Source: Scatophagus argus
Lineage: Eukaryota; Chordata; Actinopteri; Scatophagidae
Length of the DNA: 64,000 nt
Assembly (NCBI RefSeq): GCF_020382885.2
Contig: NC_058502.1
Coordinates: 9,309,501 to 9,373,500 of the forward strand
Direction of reading: 5' to 3'
Positions within the stretch are counted from its first letter, which is position 1. Each line of letters begins with the position of its first letter. The notes beneath the pieces were generated by a model. The model was not told the DNA's origin. It was given only the letters and a program-made list of their open reading frames with translations, and ran no database searches. A program made the position numbers and the translations under genes. This document shows positions 37,280 through 51,139 of this stretch, piece by piece.

Positions 37280-39030
37280 GATCCTGAGGGAAATTCAATT
37301 TTACTGAATTTCATCAAATTATTATTAAAATTTATCTTTTAATTACTGAGTCCTCCCTCTCCTGTATTTGGAGACCCAAAACTGACAAAAAGTAAAAGGT
37401 TATTGGTCAATATACATCAACAGATACGGTAGCCTAATAGTATGTTAAATAGAGTGTAAAAGGAAATATAAAGATTCATACTTGTCGTTCAGCCTCTGAT
37501 CTGTTGGTAAAAAAGATAAAAGCTTTTTATAACATTTCCTTTACCTCTCATGACTGATAAAATAAGTGAAAACCTGATGTTACTCTTGTTTTTCATTTAT
37601 TTAATCACTATTTTCCCCAAACAACCTTTCCCATTTTCCTCATGCTGATAAGATAATGAGACGGGTGTTACTGGTTTCTTCAAACATGAAGAAGTTTTAT
37701 GGGGAATCATTTTACTTTGACACACAGGTTTACTACAGGTGTTTGCCTCATTTCAACATGACTCACCACATTTTCCTAATACCAATTTGAACATGCAGCA
37801 CGGAAACATGGCAGGACATGTCCCGTTTATGGCTTGTTGCTGGAGCACTCATAATTTGGATCTGAAACGACATTTTGGACAAAGCATGTAGTAATGTGTC
37901 AGTGCAGGCAAACGGTTTTCATTTCAGGGAACCTTGGTGAGATACATCACACCCATGTTCCTCCCAGCGGTCAAATCCAAACTTGTATCCCCATCTGTAA
38001 TTGCAACACATGAAGGCACAACATCATCTGTTTTCACTCGTCACGGGGTTAGAACAATTTCCACTGAAGAAGAGAATTACTTATACATGATTTTTTTTTT
38101 ATAGCATTACCAGTTTTTCAAAGATGTAGATCCCTTAGATGGAAAGAGGAAGTGAGAAAGAAAGAACAAAAAAACTAAAGAACCAATAAATATAAAATAC
38201 ACACTCATATAAATCTAAAACAATAGATTGGAGGCTCAATTTGCCACAAATGTATCTAACATTGCACACTGATTTAGCATATTCAGCCATTTCATTCAGC
38301 TTTTTACATACAAATAATGTTGATTGTCCCCTATTTCTGTGCTTTTTGACAGTTGTGTTTTCGTCTTTGCAGCCTCCTCTTAGTATTTAATTTTAAAATA
38401 TTTACTCAAAACAGAATTTATTTTTATGATGTGGAGTTGCTGTAGAGAGCACACTGATGAGCCTGATAATGATGCTGATGTCTCAACAAAGCAACTCCAC
38501 AAAATCACCCAAGTAGCCTGATGTTAAAAACCGGTTGTTGGATTACAAACATGATTCTATTAAAGCAGCTCCAGCTGATGTTAAAAGCGAATGAGGGCAC
38601 ACTGGTATCAGTGTTGCAATTTTGAGCCACATGATGAGAAATGAAAGCAGACAAGTGAATTAGCACACGAAAAATAAACAGGCTAAAACTGTTTTCCTTC
38701 CTCGTCTATTTATGGGGCAGCAATGTGCTGAACTCTTAAAATGGTTTCATGTTCTTTACTGGTCCTGGAAGATATGCTAGGAATCTATCAACAATCTCAA
38801 CAAAATAAAACTAAACTAAAGTAAACGAAACTAAACTAAACCAAATGTGAAATGCCTAAAAAGAGAGGCTTAAAGCTTAAAGAGGCTAAAAGGTCATTTA
38901 ACCCATAATTCAAAAGACATATTTTCTATTTTCTGGTTTGATCTGTTTTATTGTTTATGATATTCATTGATGTTAATTATTATCATCTGTTTGAAAAGTC
39001 TTAGTATTATTAATTATTAATTATTATTAA
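37280..39030. other. AT-rich intergenic DNA downstream of ch25h
   Basis: About 1.75 kb with no open frame of note and no recognised repeat. A pentanucleotide-like run of aaactaaactaaagtaaacg type occurs at 38804-38843. Confidence 0.5.
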
Positions 39031-39032
39031 TT

Positions 39033-40066
39033 AATTAGCCAATGACAATATGAATACCCGTCTAATATTGAGTAGGTCACGCTTTTGCCGCCAATACAGC
39101 CATGACCTGTCAAGGCACAAATTACACTAGGCCTCTGAAGGTATGCTGTGGTACCTGGCACCAAGCTGTCGGTAGCAGATCCTTTAAGTCCTATAAATTG
39201 CAAGGTGGGGCCTCCATGGATTGAACTTGTTTTTCCAACAGATCCCAGAGATGCTTGATTGGATTGAGATCTGGAGAATTTGGAGGCCATGTCAGCACCT
39301 CTTTGTGGTGTTCCTCACATCATTCTTGAACCATTTGATGTGACCATGTGTCACATCCACATGAATGGCAGGGCCAAAGGTTTCCCAGCAGAACAATGTC
39401 CACACATTACACTGTCTCCACCTGCTTGCCTTCTTCCCATAGTGTGTCCTGGAGCCAAGTCTTCCCACTCAGCTATTCACATAATGGAAAAAAAAAATTT
39501 GATTGATCTGACCAGGCCACCTTCTTCCATTGCTCAGTGGTCCAGGTCAGAATGGGCACCTTGACTGGTCTGTGGCTAAGCAGCCTCAGACACAATGAAA
39601 CTGCAAAACTGCAATATACTGTGTGTTCTGGCAAACTTCTGTCTGAACTAGCATTAACTTTTTTGCAATACTTTGAGCTACAGTTAGCTGTTCTATTGGA
39701 TTGGACAACACTGGCCAGCGTTTGCTCCCTATTGGCATCACTGAGCCTTGGCCACCCATGACCCTGGCACCAGTGAACCGGTTTTCCTTTCTTGGCCCCT
39801 TTTTGGTAGGTCCTGACCACTCCAGACCAGGAACATCTGACAAGATCTGCGGTTTTAGAGATGCTATGACACAGTTCTCTTGCTAACACAATTGGCCCTT
39901 GTCAAAGTCACTAAAATCCTTATGCTTGCAATTTTGTCTGCATCCAACACATCAACTTCAAGGACAAAATGTTCACTTGCTGCCCAATATATCTCACCCA
40001 TTGCCAGGTGCCATTGTAACAAGATGATTAATGTTTTTCACTTCATAATGTTGTGGCTAACTGGTG
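39033..40066 (-). mobile_element. Degenerate Tc1/mariner-type DNA transposon
   Basis: The ends are imperfect inverted repeats: the left begins aattagccaatgacaatatg, and the right, read on the minus strand, gives agttagccacaacattatga. Internal sequence follows a common fish Tc1-like family: cctctgaaggtatgctgtgg, ttggattgagatctggagaa, caggccaccttcttccattg, gagccttggccacccatgac. Compared with the family, a segment near 39350 (about 150 bp or more) is missing and the transposase frame is broken. It is inactive and old. Confidence 0.8.
39473..39889 (-). pseudogene. Tc1-like transposase fragment
   Basis: The minus-strand frame retains the N-terminal helix-turn-helix part (about residues 1-50) and a GRPR-like hook (GWPRLSD). 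It also keeps the first catalytic-Asp region, TTEQWKKVAWSDQSNF, which corresponds to the family's W-x-D-E-S motif with E changed to Q. The catalytic half after it is missing or out of frame. Confidence 0.7.
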
Positions 40067-40069
40067 AAT

Positions 40070-42210
40070 GTCTTCCTTAGTTGTGAGATGATGTCAATAG
40101 ATAGACTTTTATTGACAAGCAGTTTTCAAGATGCTTATAGCCTTCATGATCTTTAAAGGAGCTACAATCGGTATATGTTTATAATAACAGTGTATAAAAT
40201 GACAACGACAAGAGTTGCTCATAGTGTTGATTTTTTTCAGAGCATTTTTACTTGAATAGTAACACGATTACATGAATAAGCAATAAAAGCCAAAGAGAGT
40301 TAAATGTAGATGAGCTGGAACTTTAAGTGTATTTCAGTGTCCTGCTTTAAATTCTCATATATTTTGTGCAAGCACGCTGTTGATTTCATTGCACATTCTC
40401 ACAATATTTCGATAAAGACAAATCATCACATGACAATCAAATCTTTCATGGCAAAGTTTGAAATATGGGGATTTTTCCCCAACTTCCCAACTTCTTGTCA
40501 GTGTTTATTCATCTGTTAACTGAAATAGAAGGTTAAAGAATGGGGAACTTTGATTGAGAAACTAAACCACCATGAATTAAAGGGAAAGTTTACGCTGCAA
40601 TACTTTTGATTATTGTACACTATCAGAGGTGGAAGTGAGTTCTAGTTTCACCCAAGTCATCAACTTTGGTTAATGTTGTTTTATTTTTCAGTATAGAACT
40701 GCAATGACTGGTCAGTAGACAATAAAATAATCATCAGTAATTGTGTGATCATTTCAGTAATTTTTCCCAAAGATTGTAAAATACTTCAGTTCCTGTGATG
40801 CAGATGTCTTACTCTTAGAAATATCTTTCTGTTTTAGTGGTGGTTAATACAAAACAAGCAAGTTGAACACAGAGCTTGGGTTTTGAATTTTTCACAATTT
40901 ATTGAAACATTTCTTACATCACATTACACTTACATATTTTTTACTAAAGGATTTTGATTTAATGGGGGAAAATGGAAGAAACCTCAGGGAAAGTGGAAAA
41001 GGTCCCACGTGTAATTGATATTGTGTGTACAGAAAAGAAAAACAGTTGCAGTATATGCAAAGTATGATAACAAAATTAGAGATGCATGTCGACTGCAAAA
41101 CATCTGTGAAGAATATGGATCAAGGAGCAACTTCAGGTGTCACCAAATGTAGGACATGAGCCACATGACCTCATCTATACAAGAGGACAAGGCCGCATGC
41201 ATTCACACAGATATCAGAGACAGCCATATGGCAGGGGAGACCTAGTAAAGAGATTCACTGAGAATGAGACTGGCCCGGTGAAGGGACGATGGTAACAGAG
41301 ACCTGAGGTAGAGGAAGCCAGCACTAATGAAAGTTAAGGCAGGAAGATGAATGTGTAGCCTAGATGAGGCCTTAAGGGAATCCTGATTACCTCATATCAA
41401 CAAGGTTATTCCAGAGAAAAGGAGCATTTAGGAAAATGGCCCTGCAGTCAGCTGACCTCTTTGCTCTCAGACAGGAGCCCTGTAATTTGAGTGTATAGCA
41501 CAGGATCAAGTATGATGTATAATGAGATCAGACAGATTTGAACAGGTGAGGCCATTTACAATTTAATAAGTCATGAGAAGTGGCTTAAAATCTGAGCTGA
41601 CATGAAGGGAGGTAGTGGAGTGAAGTTAAAATTGCCAGATACCTGATTATATAATTAATTAAAAAATTACCGCATGCAGCAATGTTCCTTGATAAGAAAA
41701 CAGACACATGGGTGCCCTATAGTTTATTTCAGAAAAACTCCTGAGAGTACAATTACAATTAGAAATGAAGGTATACTGTGTTATTCTGGTTTGAATATTA
41801 GGGATACCTGAACTTAATATATAAAAAATATATTAAAAACTAGACCACTCCCAGTTTCATATAAGAAAACCAAAACCCACATGACATGCTGACACAACTG
41901 TACATTTATTAAGATTTTTTTTTAACAATAAAAAACTGTGGCAGCTGATTCAGAAACATTATGAATTATATAAATGGGAAGACAGCTTAGTAAATCAGTA
42001 GTAAATCAGTGCAAGCAGTGTAATCAACTTGATGAAAACAGGACAGAAAATCTTGGCCTGCTATTTAATAAACTGAGAAACCAATAACAGTGAATTCTTT
42101 ATGTCATTCTCAGGTAACACAACTGCAGATCACAACAGTCCTCTAAAATCTCTTAAAAAAATATCTTAAAAAGTGTTCACAACAGGCACATTCAAGCTGG
42201 AGGATTTCAT
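40070..42210. other. Intergenic DNA and 3' flank of fas
   Basis: No coding signal. A minus-strand AATAAA (plus tttatt, 41905-41910) lies about 300 nt beyond the fas stop and is the best candidate poly(A) signal. It would give fas a 3' UTR of about 0.3 kb. Confidence 0.5.
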
Positions 42211-45200
42211 CTAACTGTCACAATCCAAAATATGCATCACTTCCTCAGCTTTGCTCCTTTTGCCACTGGTTTCGAGCCTCTGGATCAAGTTCTTCCCTGC
42301 ATTCATGCCCTGACTCTCCACCCAGATCTTTAGTAGCTGGAGTGTCTGCTCCTGACTATCACCAGGGTAGTTCAGTTTGCATGAATCAATAGTAGCATCT
42401 GATATTTTGTCACGCATTGCTATATCCCGCATAGGTTTCCATCCAATCACATCTGCGATATCAGACAGGTGAGGTCCGATGTCTGAAAACAATGTGAAAG
42501 ACAGGAGAAATAAGGACTGATGCAACACAGTACAACACACAACTTAATTAATCTTGTAGGGTCAATTTGATTCTAATGAGTAAAAAAAAATACACAGGAA
42601 GATTCAAAGGAACCATGCTGTCATTAAAAAGGAAGTCAGCCACAATCTCTACACTTATGTCGCCTGATTTTAACCATCTGAATGGCTGCTCACATCTGCA
42701 ATTTTGCAGTCAATCACAGTCAGTTGTGCTAATTTTCATCGTTTGGAAAAAAAAACTATGGCAGGTTTGAAGTCAGGTAAGAATGGGGACATCATCTTCC
42801 TGCGCCAGAGCCACAAAAAAGAAAACTAAATCCATGTGACATCCAATTGCGAAAGGAAAATTCCCACAAAAAAGGGCAAAAAACATAGATGTGACCTAAA
42901 GGCTGTTGCAACTTTGTCTTTGATTAATTAATGATTAAAACGTAACCCTCCCAAACAGACATCAGGTAACATAGACACAATATCACACTGACTAATGACA
43001 TGATCAGCTATTTCACCCGACATGCTCAAAACAGAAAATAATCAAAAACATCTGTAGCACGGTATCACTTAAAAAATGTTCTGGGACATTTCTTACCTCT
43101 AAGTAAACGCCCCTCCTGAGAAGCAGAAGCAGAATGAATATTAATAAAAGACTTACAATTGCACAGTGATTAACCACAATAACACTGACACAGAGCACGC
43201 ACACCAACATGGGAACCAGTGGTTTCAGAAAACTAACCTGTCCCTCCTATAGAAAGGGGCAGCTATGTCAACATTTGAGAAGAGACAGAAAAGCATTTAT
43301 CATACATGTACATTTATCAACAGAGGTCACGCAAAACTCTGAAAAACAGGACATCTCAGAGCAGGACAGAGAGTTATTAATGGAGATCACACAATAACTT
43401 ACCACATCAGTTCCATTTTGATTTTCATCAGCGCGTTTCTTGTTCCCTGATGAGACAAATGATCCAAAAACAAGATACGCAACACGTTATTGAGAAGATA
43501 CATAAAGCAATTAAATCTGAATGTTGCTGCACTGAATGTGAACTGAACCACATGTATTATTATTACTGTACTATTTCAAAGAGAAACACACAAGGTCCTA
43601 GTACCCTCTGTTAGTCCCATTATCAGGTGCATAGCAGTAGTATACTCACCCTTTCTCCACCTAAACACACCAAATACAACCACTACGAGAACAATCACTC
43701 CAATTATGCCACCAATTATCCCGCCTATTACTCTTCCATGATTTCCCTCTGAAACACCCCCTGAAACACAAAGGTGTAGACATTACATTCTTATTGCAAA
43801 CAAAATAAATGGCATGGTAATATGCTAATTTAAGCCATCATGAATTAATGAAATCATACTAAACTTAACCATACCTTCAGCTTTGTCATTGCAGACTGTG
43901 TCACTGATGTTTGTACAGCCTACTTTGATGCCGTTTTCAACACATCTTGACCCAAAAGAAAAAAGCACGTATGAGTGACTATAAATCATAACAGCAAAAT
44001 TAATTATTAAGCTGGCAGTCTGTGAGGACAATCAATAAACTGGCGAATATTTACGAATATCTGGAGGAGCAGAACTTACTTATCACAAGGGTGGCAGAGT
44101 TTACAGATTCCTGTGTTACTGACACAAAAGTGATCCTTTTTACATTGACATTTTGTGTCCCTGGCAGGGGTACAGGGTTCTTTCTCCTCTAGGTTATCTA
44201 AAAGGAAATTAAAACCATACAAGTGACATTAGAGAAACTGACAGACCATCATATTGCTTTAAACTGTATTTTCATATCACAAAAAAGTGACACATATTTG
44301 CTTGAGAATATCCTCTAACAATGAACTGATTATGAAAACTGTTTGCAAATAATCTAATGCTAACTAAAAATTAATAGATGAAATGACATCAGCTCTAACT
44401 CCAATCATTCTTCTTTGTTGTTACAGTTAAAATGAAGCTGTGACTGCACTTCAAGTCAAGACTGATCATTTGGGCACATTTTAATTACAGTTATAGTTTT
44501 ATTAGCATTCTAATGATTGATCACATCCGGCTGATCAATATAATAAGATTGGTATAAGCAGAGATATGATACAATGCATCAGTTGGTGCATCATTATATC
44601 AGATGTACTTGAAAAAGATATGTATCCAAGAATGTTTAGTTTATAGACAACTTGAAGGGTCTGTGTATTAGGTAGCAGGGTTTCGTCACTGTCACAGCTT
44701 ACTGGGTCACCTGAATAAGGTTATTACTAACACCTTTGCTTTTCCTATTGTGACAATTCAAAATGTAAAAACAGTGGTGTCCCATTATGTCTATACCATT
44801 GGGGTGTGCACAGGACGTGCAGAGTTCACATTGCATCTGGTTATTAGGGTTACTGCTGTATGTCCCAGGCTCACAGAGATCGCATTCTCCATATTGTAGA
44901 TTTTCAGTACAGTGCTTCACCACACGCTGACCTATGGTAAGGAGACACAAGAGCCAGAAAAATATATTTTACTCAGTTTGGGCACACAGACAGCCGAATG
45001 CAACCACCACTACCCGCAAAACAGATGGCAACAACTTGAAACAACCATACAAATATCTTGTTAAAAACATTAACACGTTTCAACATTCTGAAGTGGCTAA
45101 AGGTTGTGTGTAATAAGGCTGAGTTTAACAGTAGAAATGTTGTCATTACTCAACACAAAATCTTATCTGTGGTTGTTATTGTGTTGTTTGTTTTGTTTAT

Positions 45201-46576
45201 CGTTGCTTAAGTGTATTTTAGTGTAAGTGTATTTTAAAATTGTTTTAGCAGAACTACACTGCTAAATCACTGAGGACTGCCAGCAGAGTGCATCAGATCC
45301 ACTCAGTTCTTTCATAAAAATAAAACTGTAGAAAATAACTCACACATATAGATCTAAGTAACAAATCTGACCTCCCTCACAAGTTCAGCTTGCATGTTAG
45401 GATGCTAGCATAAATTATGTCAGTAAATGTATGAGTAGGATGAACCTCAACATACTCTGGATATCTTTTTGCTGTCTGGCCTCACTAAGTCTAACCACAA
45501 CCACAATCTTGCCTTGTGGTCACACAAGTTTAGTTATCAATTCGATAAGTCTAGAGATTCAGCTTTTTTCTTTAAGTTGGTGTCAAACTGACATGGCAGC
45601 AAATAAAAAAATAAATCTAAAAACATAGTATTGGTACAACAGCAGTATTGGTCATAGGTGAACTGTTTTCTTTACATGTCACCATTTGCAGCAGTAAGCG
45701 TGCACCTACTCATGGGTGAAAGGCTACTCTAACTAAGCTAACTAATGTTATAGCTCATCACTACAAGTAAGATAAAAATACATATTTCTGATGCTGGGAT
45801 GAGCTGTCCTTTTAATGTAAACCCTAATACATTTAGAAATGCTATCTCACAGCCATTTTTTTAACCTCTGCCTTCAAGACAGGAGTATGACGTCTCCTAA
45901 ATACAAAAAACAAAACAAAACCTTGTAAATTGAATTACATGTTATCAATGAAGTTGTCAAGTTGTCGTGCATCCACTGACACTTACCTGCAGCACAGCGA
46001 CAACAGTCTTTCCCGTCATGCTCGTAGGTGCCATCAACACACTGGGCTGAGGAAGGGGAAACGGCCCTGGCGAGGGGAAGAACCACACAGGAAAAGCGAA
46101 AGTGAAAGTAAGTTTTACAACCCAACGTTTCGACTAGTTATTATTCCTGATTGCTACGTTTAATGTCATATTTAAAATCGCCTCTCTTTAACGGCTGATT
46201 TTTTTTTACGTAGACTATTTATTTACGTAGTCTGGTGTTGCGGCGATTTCTGTTACCGATCGATTTGTTTTTGAACACGCTGTCCTTAAAATCCCAACCA
46301 GTCATTTTACATGACACTCACCATCAACCCGATCTATTAAGTACGCTTCAATACATAATTATATATCGACCCTTAACCCAGATTAACCCCCTGAAACCCA
46401 AACTACGGATATGCTATCGAGGTGAAGCTAAACCCTCCGTTTCCATAAAGTTTCGATATTGTTTATGCGTCTAACGTTGTTTCTCACAGTTCATAAATGT
46501 CGTCTGCTTAATTTACTCACTCTGACACAAGGAGGAAGGTAAGAATCCACGCAATGTTGTGTGAATCTGCTGCCAT
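42211..46576 (-). CDS. fas: Fas cell-surface death receptor (TNFRSF6, CD95)
   Basis: Fas is a type I membrane receptor that recruits FADD and caspase-8 on FasL binding. Nine coding exons, 5' to 3': 46521-46576, 45987-46066, 44797-44931, 44080-44197, 43875-43945, 43650-43760, 43403-43446, 43097-43115, 42211-42482; 906 nt, 301 aa plus TAG, all phases consistent. Seen: signal peptide (1 to about 18, IAWILTFLLVS), cysteine-rich domains (about 27-152, beginning CVDGTYEHDGKDCCRC, then CDLCEPGTYS and CQCKKDHFC), transmembrane helix (about 164-187), and a death domain (about 212-295) with IADVIGWKPMRDIAMR, KLNYPGDSQEQTLQLLKIWV and GKNLIQRLE. The 19-nt exon corresponds to the short penultimate exon of mammalian FAS. 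It is convergent with ch25h as in human. Another death-domain TNFRSF member is possible but less likely given exon layout and synteny. Confidence 0.9.
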
Positions 46577-46740
46577 CCTGCTAACTTCTGTGCATCATTA
46601 TTTTACTGCACTTGTAGACTAGTGTGAACGCCTTTAAGACTACGCTGCCATCCGCTCCGGCCGGATATTTTGGGACTATTTTTTTTCTCGCACGCGCACT
46701 CGGTTACAGTCATCGGAAGTGACTCACCATTAAGCAATAC
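46577..46740 (-). promoter_or_regulatory. Putative fas promoter
   Basis: Upstream of the fas ATG lies a GC-richer patch (46640-46670) and an adjoining ETS core and AP-1 site (ggaagtgactca; AP-1 tgactca at 46720-46726). ETS/AP-1 pairs are common in immune promoters. There is no TATA box. Confidence 0.35.
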
Positions 46741-49700
46741 ACTGTTTCGGCTATTTTTCAGCACGTTGAGTTAATATAGGCTGTAGGCCTATATAAAACC
46801 GTGCATTACAAAAACACACTGCTAATTTTGAGCGGAAGGATTGTGAGTACTGACAAGATGGTAAACTGCTTTGTTTGTCTTCATGACTGATAGGCTACTT
46901 ACTGTGTTTTGGAAACCCCCACGTTAAACAGCAGGGCAGTATCTAGGATTTCAATTGATTTCACTGAAAACCACAGAACCCCACCGCATGCTAAAAATAA
47001 AGTCTCTAAAGTTGTACTTTTTAACATTTTATTCATTCAGTTGATTTTTCGTCTTGACTGCAAATTTGATTTCCCAAGAAGAAGCTCCAAACTGTGCTCC
47101 AAAGCCCTCTCCATACTGCCTTTATTTATCATTTTGTTGGTCCTGAAATAAATGCATTTTAAACCTATGAATTTAAAAGCACTGAAATCAGCTCATGAAA
47201 TATCCACCACACAGAAGTCTCTAACTTCAGAATGTACCCCGACTATCACATTTTTGGGAAAAACATGACCTCAATTACCTCAGTGGTAGCTGGAAGGGTG
47301 GTAGTTGACTCTAGTTAGGACTATGGACTATCAAACTAGACTAGGACTAGTACTATCAAACTGTCCCTCTATGGAAGAAAATGACCTTGAATGGAAAGTT
47401 CATACATTGACAGAAGCAACACAATTCATATTTTAGACAGAAAAACAATAAAAAAGAAACGGTAGTTTATTTATTCAATTTGTTATATACAATGATAAAT
47501 AAGGAAGTCATATTTCTGTGAATTTGACGTCTGTCCTCGTACATGCAAACTCAAACAAAGCCACTAGGGGGTGATATTTCTCTTTATTCTGTGTGATTGC
47601 AACTGGGAATGAGGATGCTTGGCAGCATACCTTGACCGTCTTGATCTGTCCAAATACTGTAAGTGTAATTGATTGAGATTTGATTGAATTTGTGTAACTA
47701 TAGTCCACACCACAAAGTAGACAACAATGATTAAGCTTCCCTGACTGAATTATGTTTTTCATGAGTGTAATTAATTGAGTCAGAAGCATCCATGTTTTTT
47801 TAGTTACTGTTGCAAGGTGATTTGTTTAAATCTCTAAATTCTGGACCAGTTGCTGACTCATGTCTGTCTTTTTAAAGTTCCTTGACGGGAAATAAACTGC
47901 ATAAAAATAAAAAGAAGGCACTGCACAACTGGATAGAGGCCACCCTGAAGTTCTGTAGAATAAAAGTATACTTTTCTAATACCATGTTAATAATATAATA
48001 TACAATAGTATTATTTTAAACTCAGTCATTGACTTATAAAGTTCTTGTAGAGCAAATTAATGAACATCTTCAGCAACAAATGCTTTCTGTTTGTTTCCCA
48101 AACAAATTAATGGATGCCCCCCTGAAAACAAAAAAACAAAAAACAAAAACACCATATTTGTTTGATCTCTGCCAAGCGTAGTTAACAACAAGTTTATCTT
48201 TGAACAAAAGTGAAGAAAAACTTATCTTGAAGAACAACTCCTGTGGGATTTGGTTGTTTTTGTAAGTGTACCAAATTCCAGCCCTTTGTAGTCCCAGTGA
48301 GTCCTAGTGTCAGATTTGTACCAGTCTGCTGCCTGTTTGTGTGGCCCACTTAGAGAGCAAATTGATCACAAACACACATACACAGATGTTGCTGAAAAAG
48401 CATTAATTAGCTTTTAGTTTAAGTTTTTAGCCACAAAACAGCATGGCTCTATGAATGGCAAAATTTATCTCCATCACTTTGGTGTGGACTGAAATTTCTT
48501 TATCTCAAAATTTTTTGATGGATTGCCATCACTGACTTTTTTTTTTTTTTTTGGTCCTCACAGGATTTAGGCTAATAAATTAGATGATTCCATGACCTTT
48601 GTTTTGATGACACCATAAGGTTGATATTTGGGCTTTTGAGTGAAATGTTCCTGTAACTGTATATTTTTGGTTAGCTTATAACTTTTAAACTACAGCCACC
48701 ACTGGGTCAAAAATATTTTTTTCTAAGTTTAAGAACAAATATGTGCATAACTAACGTCATTCCCTTCCCATTATGATTGTGTGTAAGTTGAGTTTTGTGT
48801 TAATTGGTGAGGTTTTTTTTATTGAGAAAGTAACTCTTTACGAGATGGGCAAGTATCTATGAAAAGAGGAAAGAAATCTCTTGAAGGACAGTCACATAAT
48901 ATGCACATTCATACAATTCAAATGTGGGAAGCAAACCGGATGACCTTGTCCCTCAGTTGCCAGCTTCGAGGATAAGTAAGTGGATAAGTTGGTCATGGTC
49001 TTCTTCTCACAAACGCGTTCATTTTGGCACCTTATCATCTGTTTTGAGTGGGCTAATGCTTAATACAGTAATAGTATATAAAATTGTTACCAGTAGGCCA
49101 CAACGAGAGAGCACTACTTCCATCCATTCTGGCATACTGCAACAAAACCAAATAGATACAAAACCACCACCAGAGAAGTGCGAAGCTCATGGATTTCAGC
49201 TGTGTGGAAAGACATTATCGTCCACGGCCAATGTGTTCCGCCTCCCATCGCCCCCAGGTCATATGCAGAATAAGGCAGAGTAATAGCTCCACTGAGATGG
49301 AGGGGAGGAAAAATAAAATAGAATGAAACAATGTTTTTGTTGTTAGGAGGAAGCTGCTGGAAGGGACTGTGTTGCAAAGCCTCCCCGGGGACACAGAAGA
49401 GGAGGGAGGAGATGAGTCGGGGAAGCAGTAGGTAGCAGCTCTTCTCTTTGGGTAAAAGAAGCACCAGAAACAGAGAAGACTTCAGTAGTTGTGATTGCTT
49501 ATGCTGAAGTTCATTAACATTGTACTGAATTGTAGTGTGGTTAACTATAGTCATGAGGTCTTTTTTTAGGAATTGGGTCACAACAGTGTTAACTCAAAAC
49601 TAAAAACAACATTGCAGGCATGTCAGTGTTAGTTTCCCTGAAGTACACTCTGTATTCTTTCATTTGTGGAAGAATATTTTCTATTGACTTCCTTGAGGTT

Positions 49701-51135
49701 GAGCTTCTTCTTTAACTTGAGCTGTATGGCTCTTTATTTATAGAGACAAAGCTTTTAGTGAGTGTACTGAGAGTGAATGTGGAAACTATATTTCCAAAGG
49801 GACTAATATTGCTCTTTCAATTCAGAGTAGCAATACTGCTGTGACTTTGACATTTAAACATGACCACCGTGACAGTTTTCACTTTTTCCATCTCAAAGTT
49901 AATATTTGAAACATTCTCCATAAAAAGAACAAGACTGACAAGATTCATGGATTTGGTAGTCAGCGCTCATGTTCAGATACTGAAACCGTAGTGTGCAATA
50001 ATAGTTCAGGCAGGGATGTCTTTATCAGGGATATCTTGAATGCATTAAGAGTGACAGAGAAAACAACAATGTGAAACAAAAAACAACCACTGCCGATAAA
50101 AGTTTCTGCAGTGTAACTTGGGTCTAGTAACTGGGACTGGGGAGGCACAAACCCGATGCTTCTTCACAGGAAGAGAGTCATGCTGCTCTTCAACTACAGG
50201 AAATAACCTCTGTGCTGATGACGCAGGTCTCAGGGGAATGTTCAGCAAGTTCTGTAGATCTGAAGCACACTGTAAACCCTGTAACTGCATGAATGGCAAG
50301 GCTGTGCAAGGCCGACATGGTGCAGCACGGACACACACACTCAGATACTCAGTCATTTGAATATTTCTTGTCCTGTTTTGTTCGGTAAATCAAAAGTAGG
50401 GATTGTGTTCAGTATTAAATTGTCAGAAACAACTATGATATCTCACTTTCTTTCTCTCCCTCAGCTCCAGCTTGCACACATGCACACATAGTAGATGAAA
50501 AGACCTAAATCTGTAAAGCTGCCACTATATGATATGTCTGTGCAGAGAGATTTCCCCCACAACACGACCAACGGTCTGCCTAATTAGAGCCAAGCATATC
50601 TGAGAGCAAGGGAGTCTGTGTCTGCACATGGAAGGGGGATTTGGCTGAGAGCATTCACTCACTGGGCTGTCTGGTGGGGAAGACAATGGAGAGGAGTGCA
50701 GATTGGATGTCTTGTTCCAAATGGTGCCGAGCGCTTTTCTCCAGCACAGAGGAAAGACAAGAATAATGCCGGTTGAATATCCCATAGAGATGGATTTATT
50801 GGGACGATTGGTATTGGAAAAATCCGGTTAGGGACTTAATCAAAACAGAGCAGCAGCAAGGAGAGCCTGAGCTGAGCCTGTAGGCCAGGCCAAATTGATT
50901 CCAGCCCTGCCTGCCCTGTCCTTTACCTGTCCTCTCTGTCCTCAGAGTGGGTCCACTACTCCAGCAATTTGTCCTTTGTCTGAACCATCACATGAAAGGA
51001 CGTCCTCCCCCTCTAGGACAACCACTCTCTTATTTCTGAGAGTAGAATATGTCTGTGGTCGTCAGGGTGTCTCTAACCTTACGTGAACTGTATTGAGTCT
51101 GTTTTAACACCCAAACACCACGTGTTGAAATTGAG
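46741..51135. other. Gene-free interval upstream of fas, first part
   Basis: About 4.4 kb of AT-rich sequence. Open frames (for example 49114-49581 minus and 50045-50356 minus) show no recognisable domain and no convincing splice structure. It contains T-runs near 48538-48552. It could be intergenic or part of a large intron of an unseen gene. Confidence 0.5.
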
Positions 51136-51139
51136 TGTG

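Noticed and set aside
49114-49581. 155-codon open frame on the minus strand
   Set aside because: Low-complexity hydrophobic composition, no recognisable motif, no splice sites in phase with neighbours.
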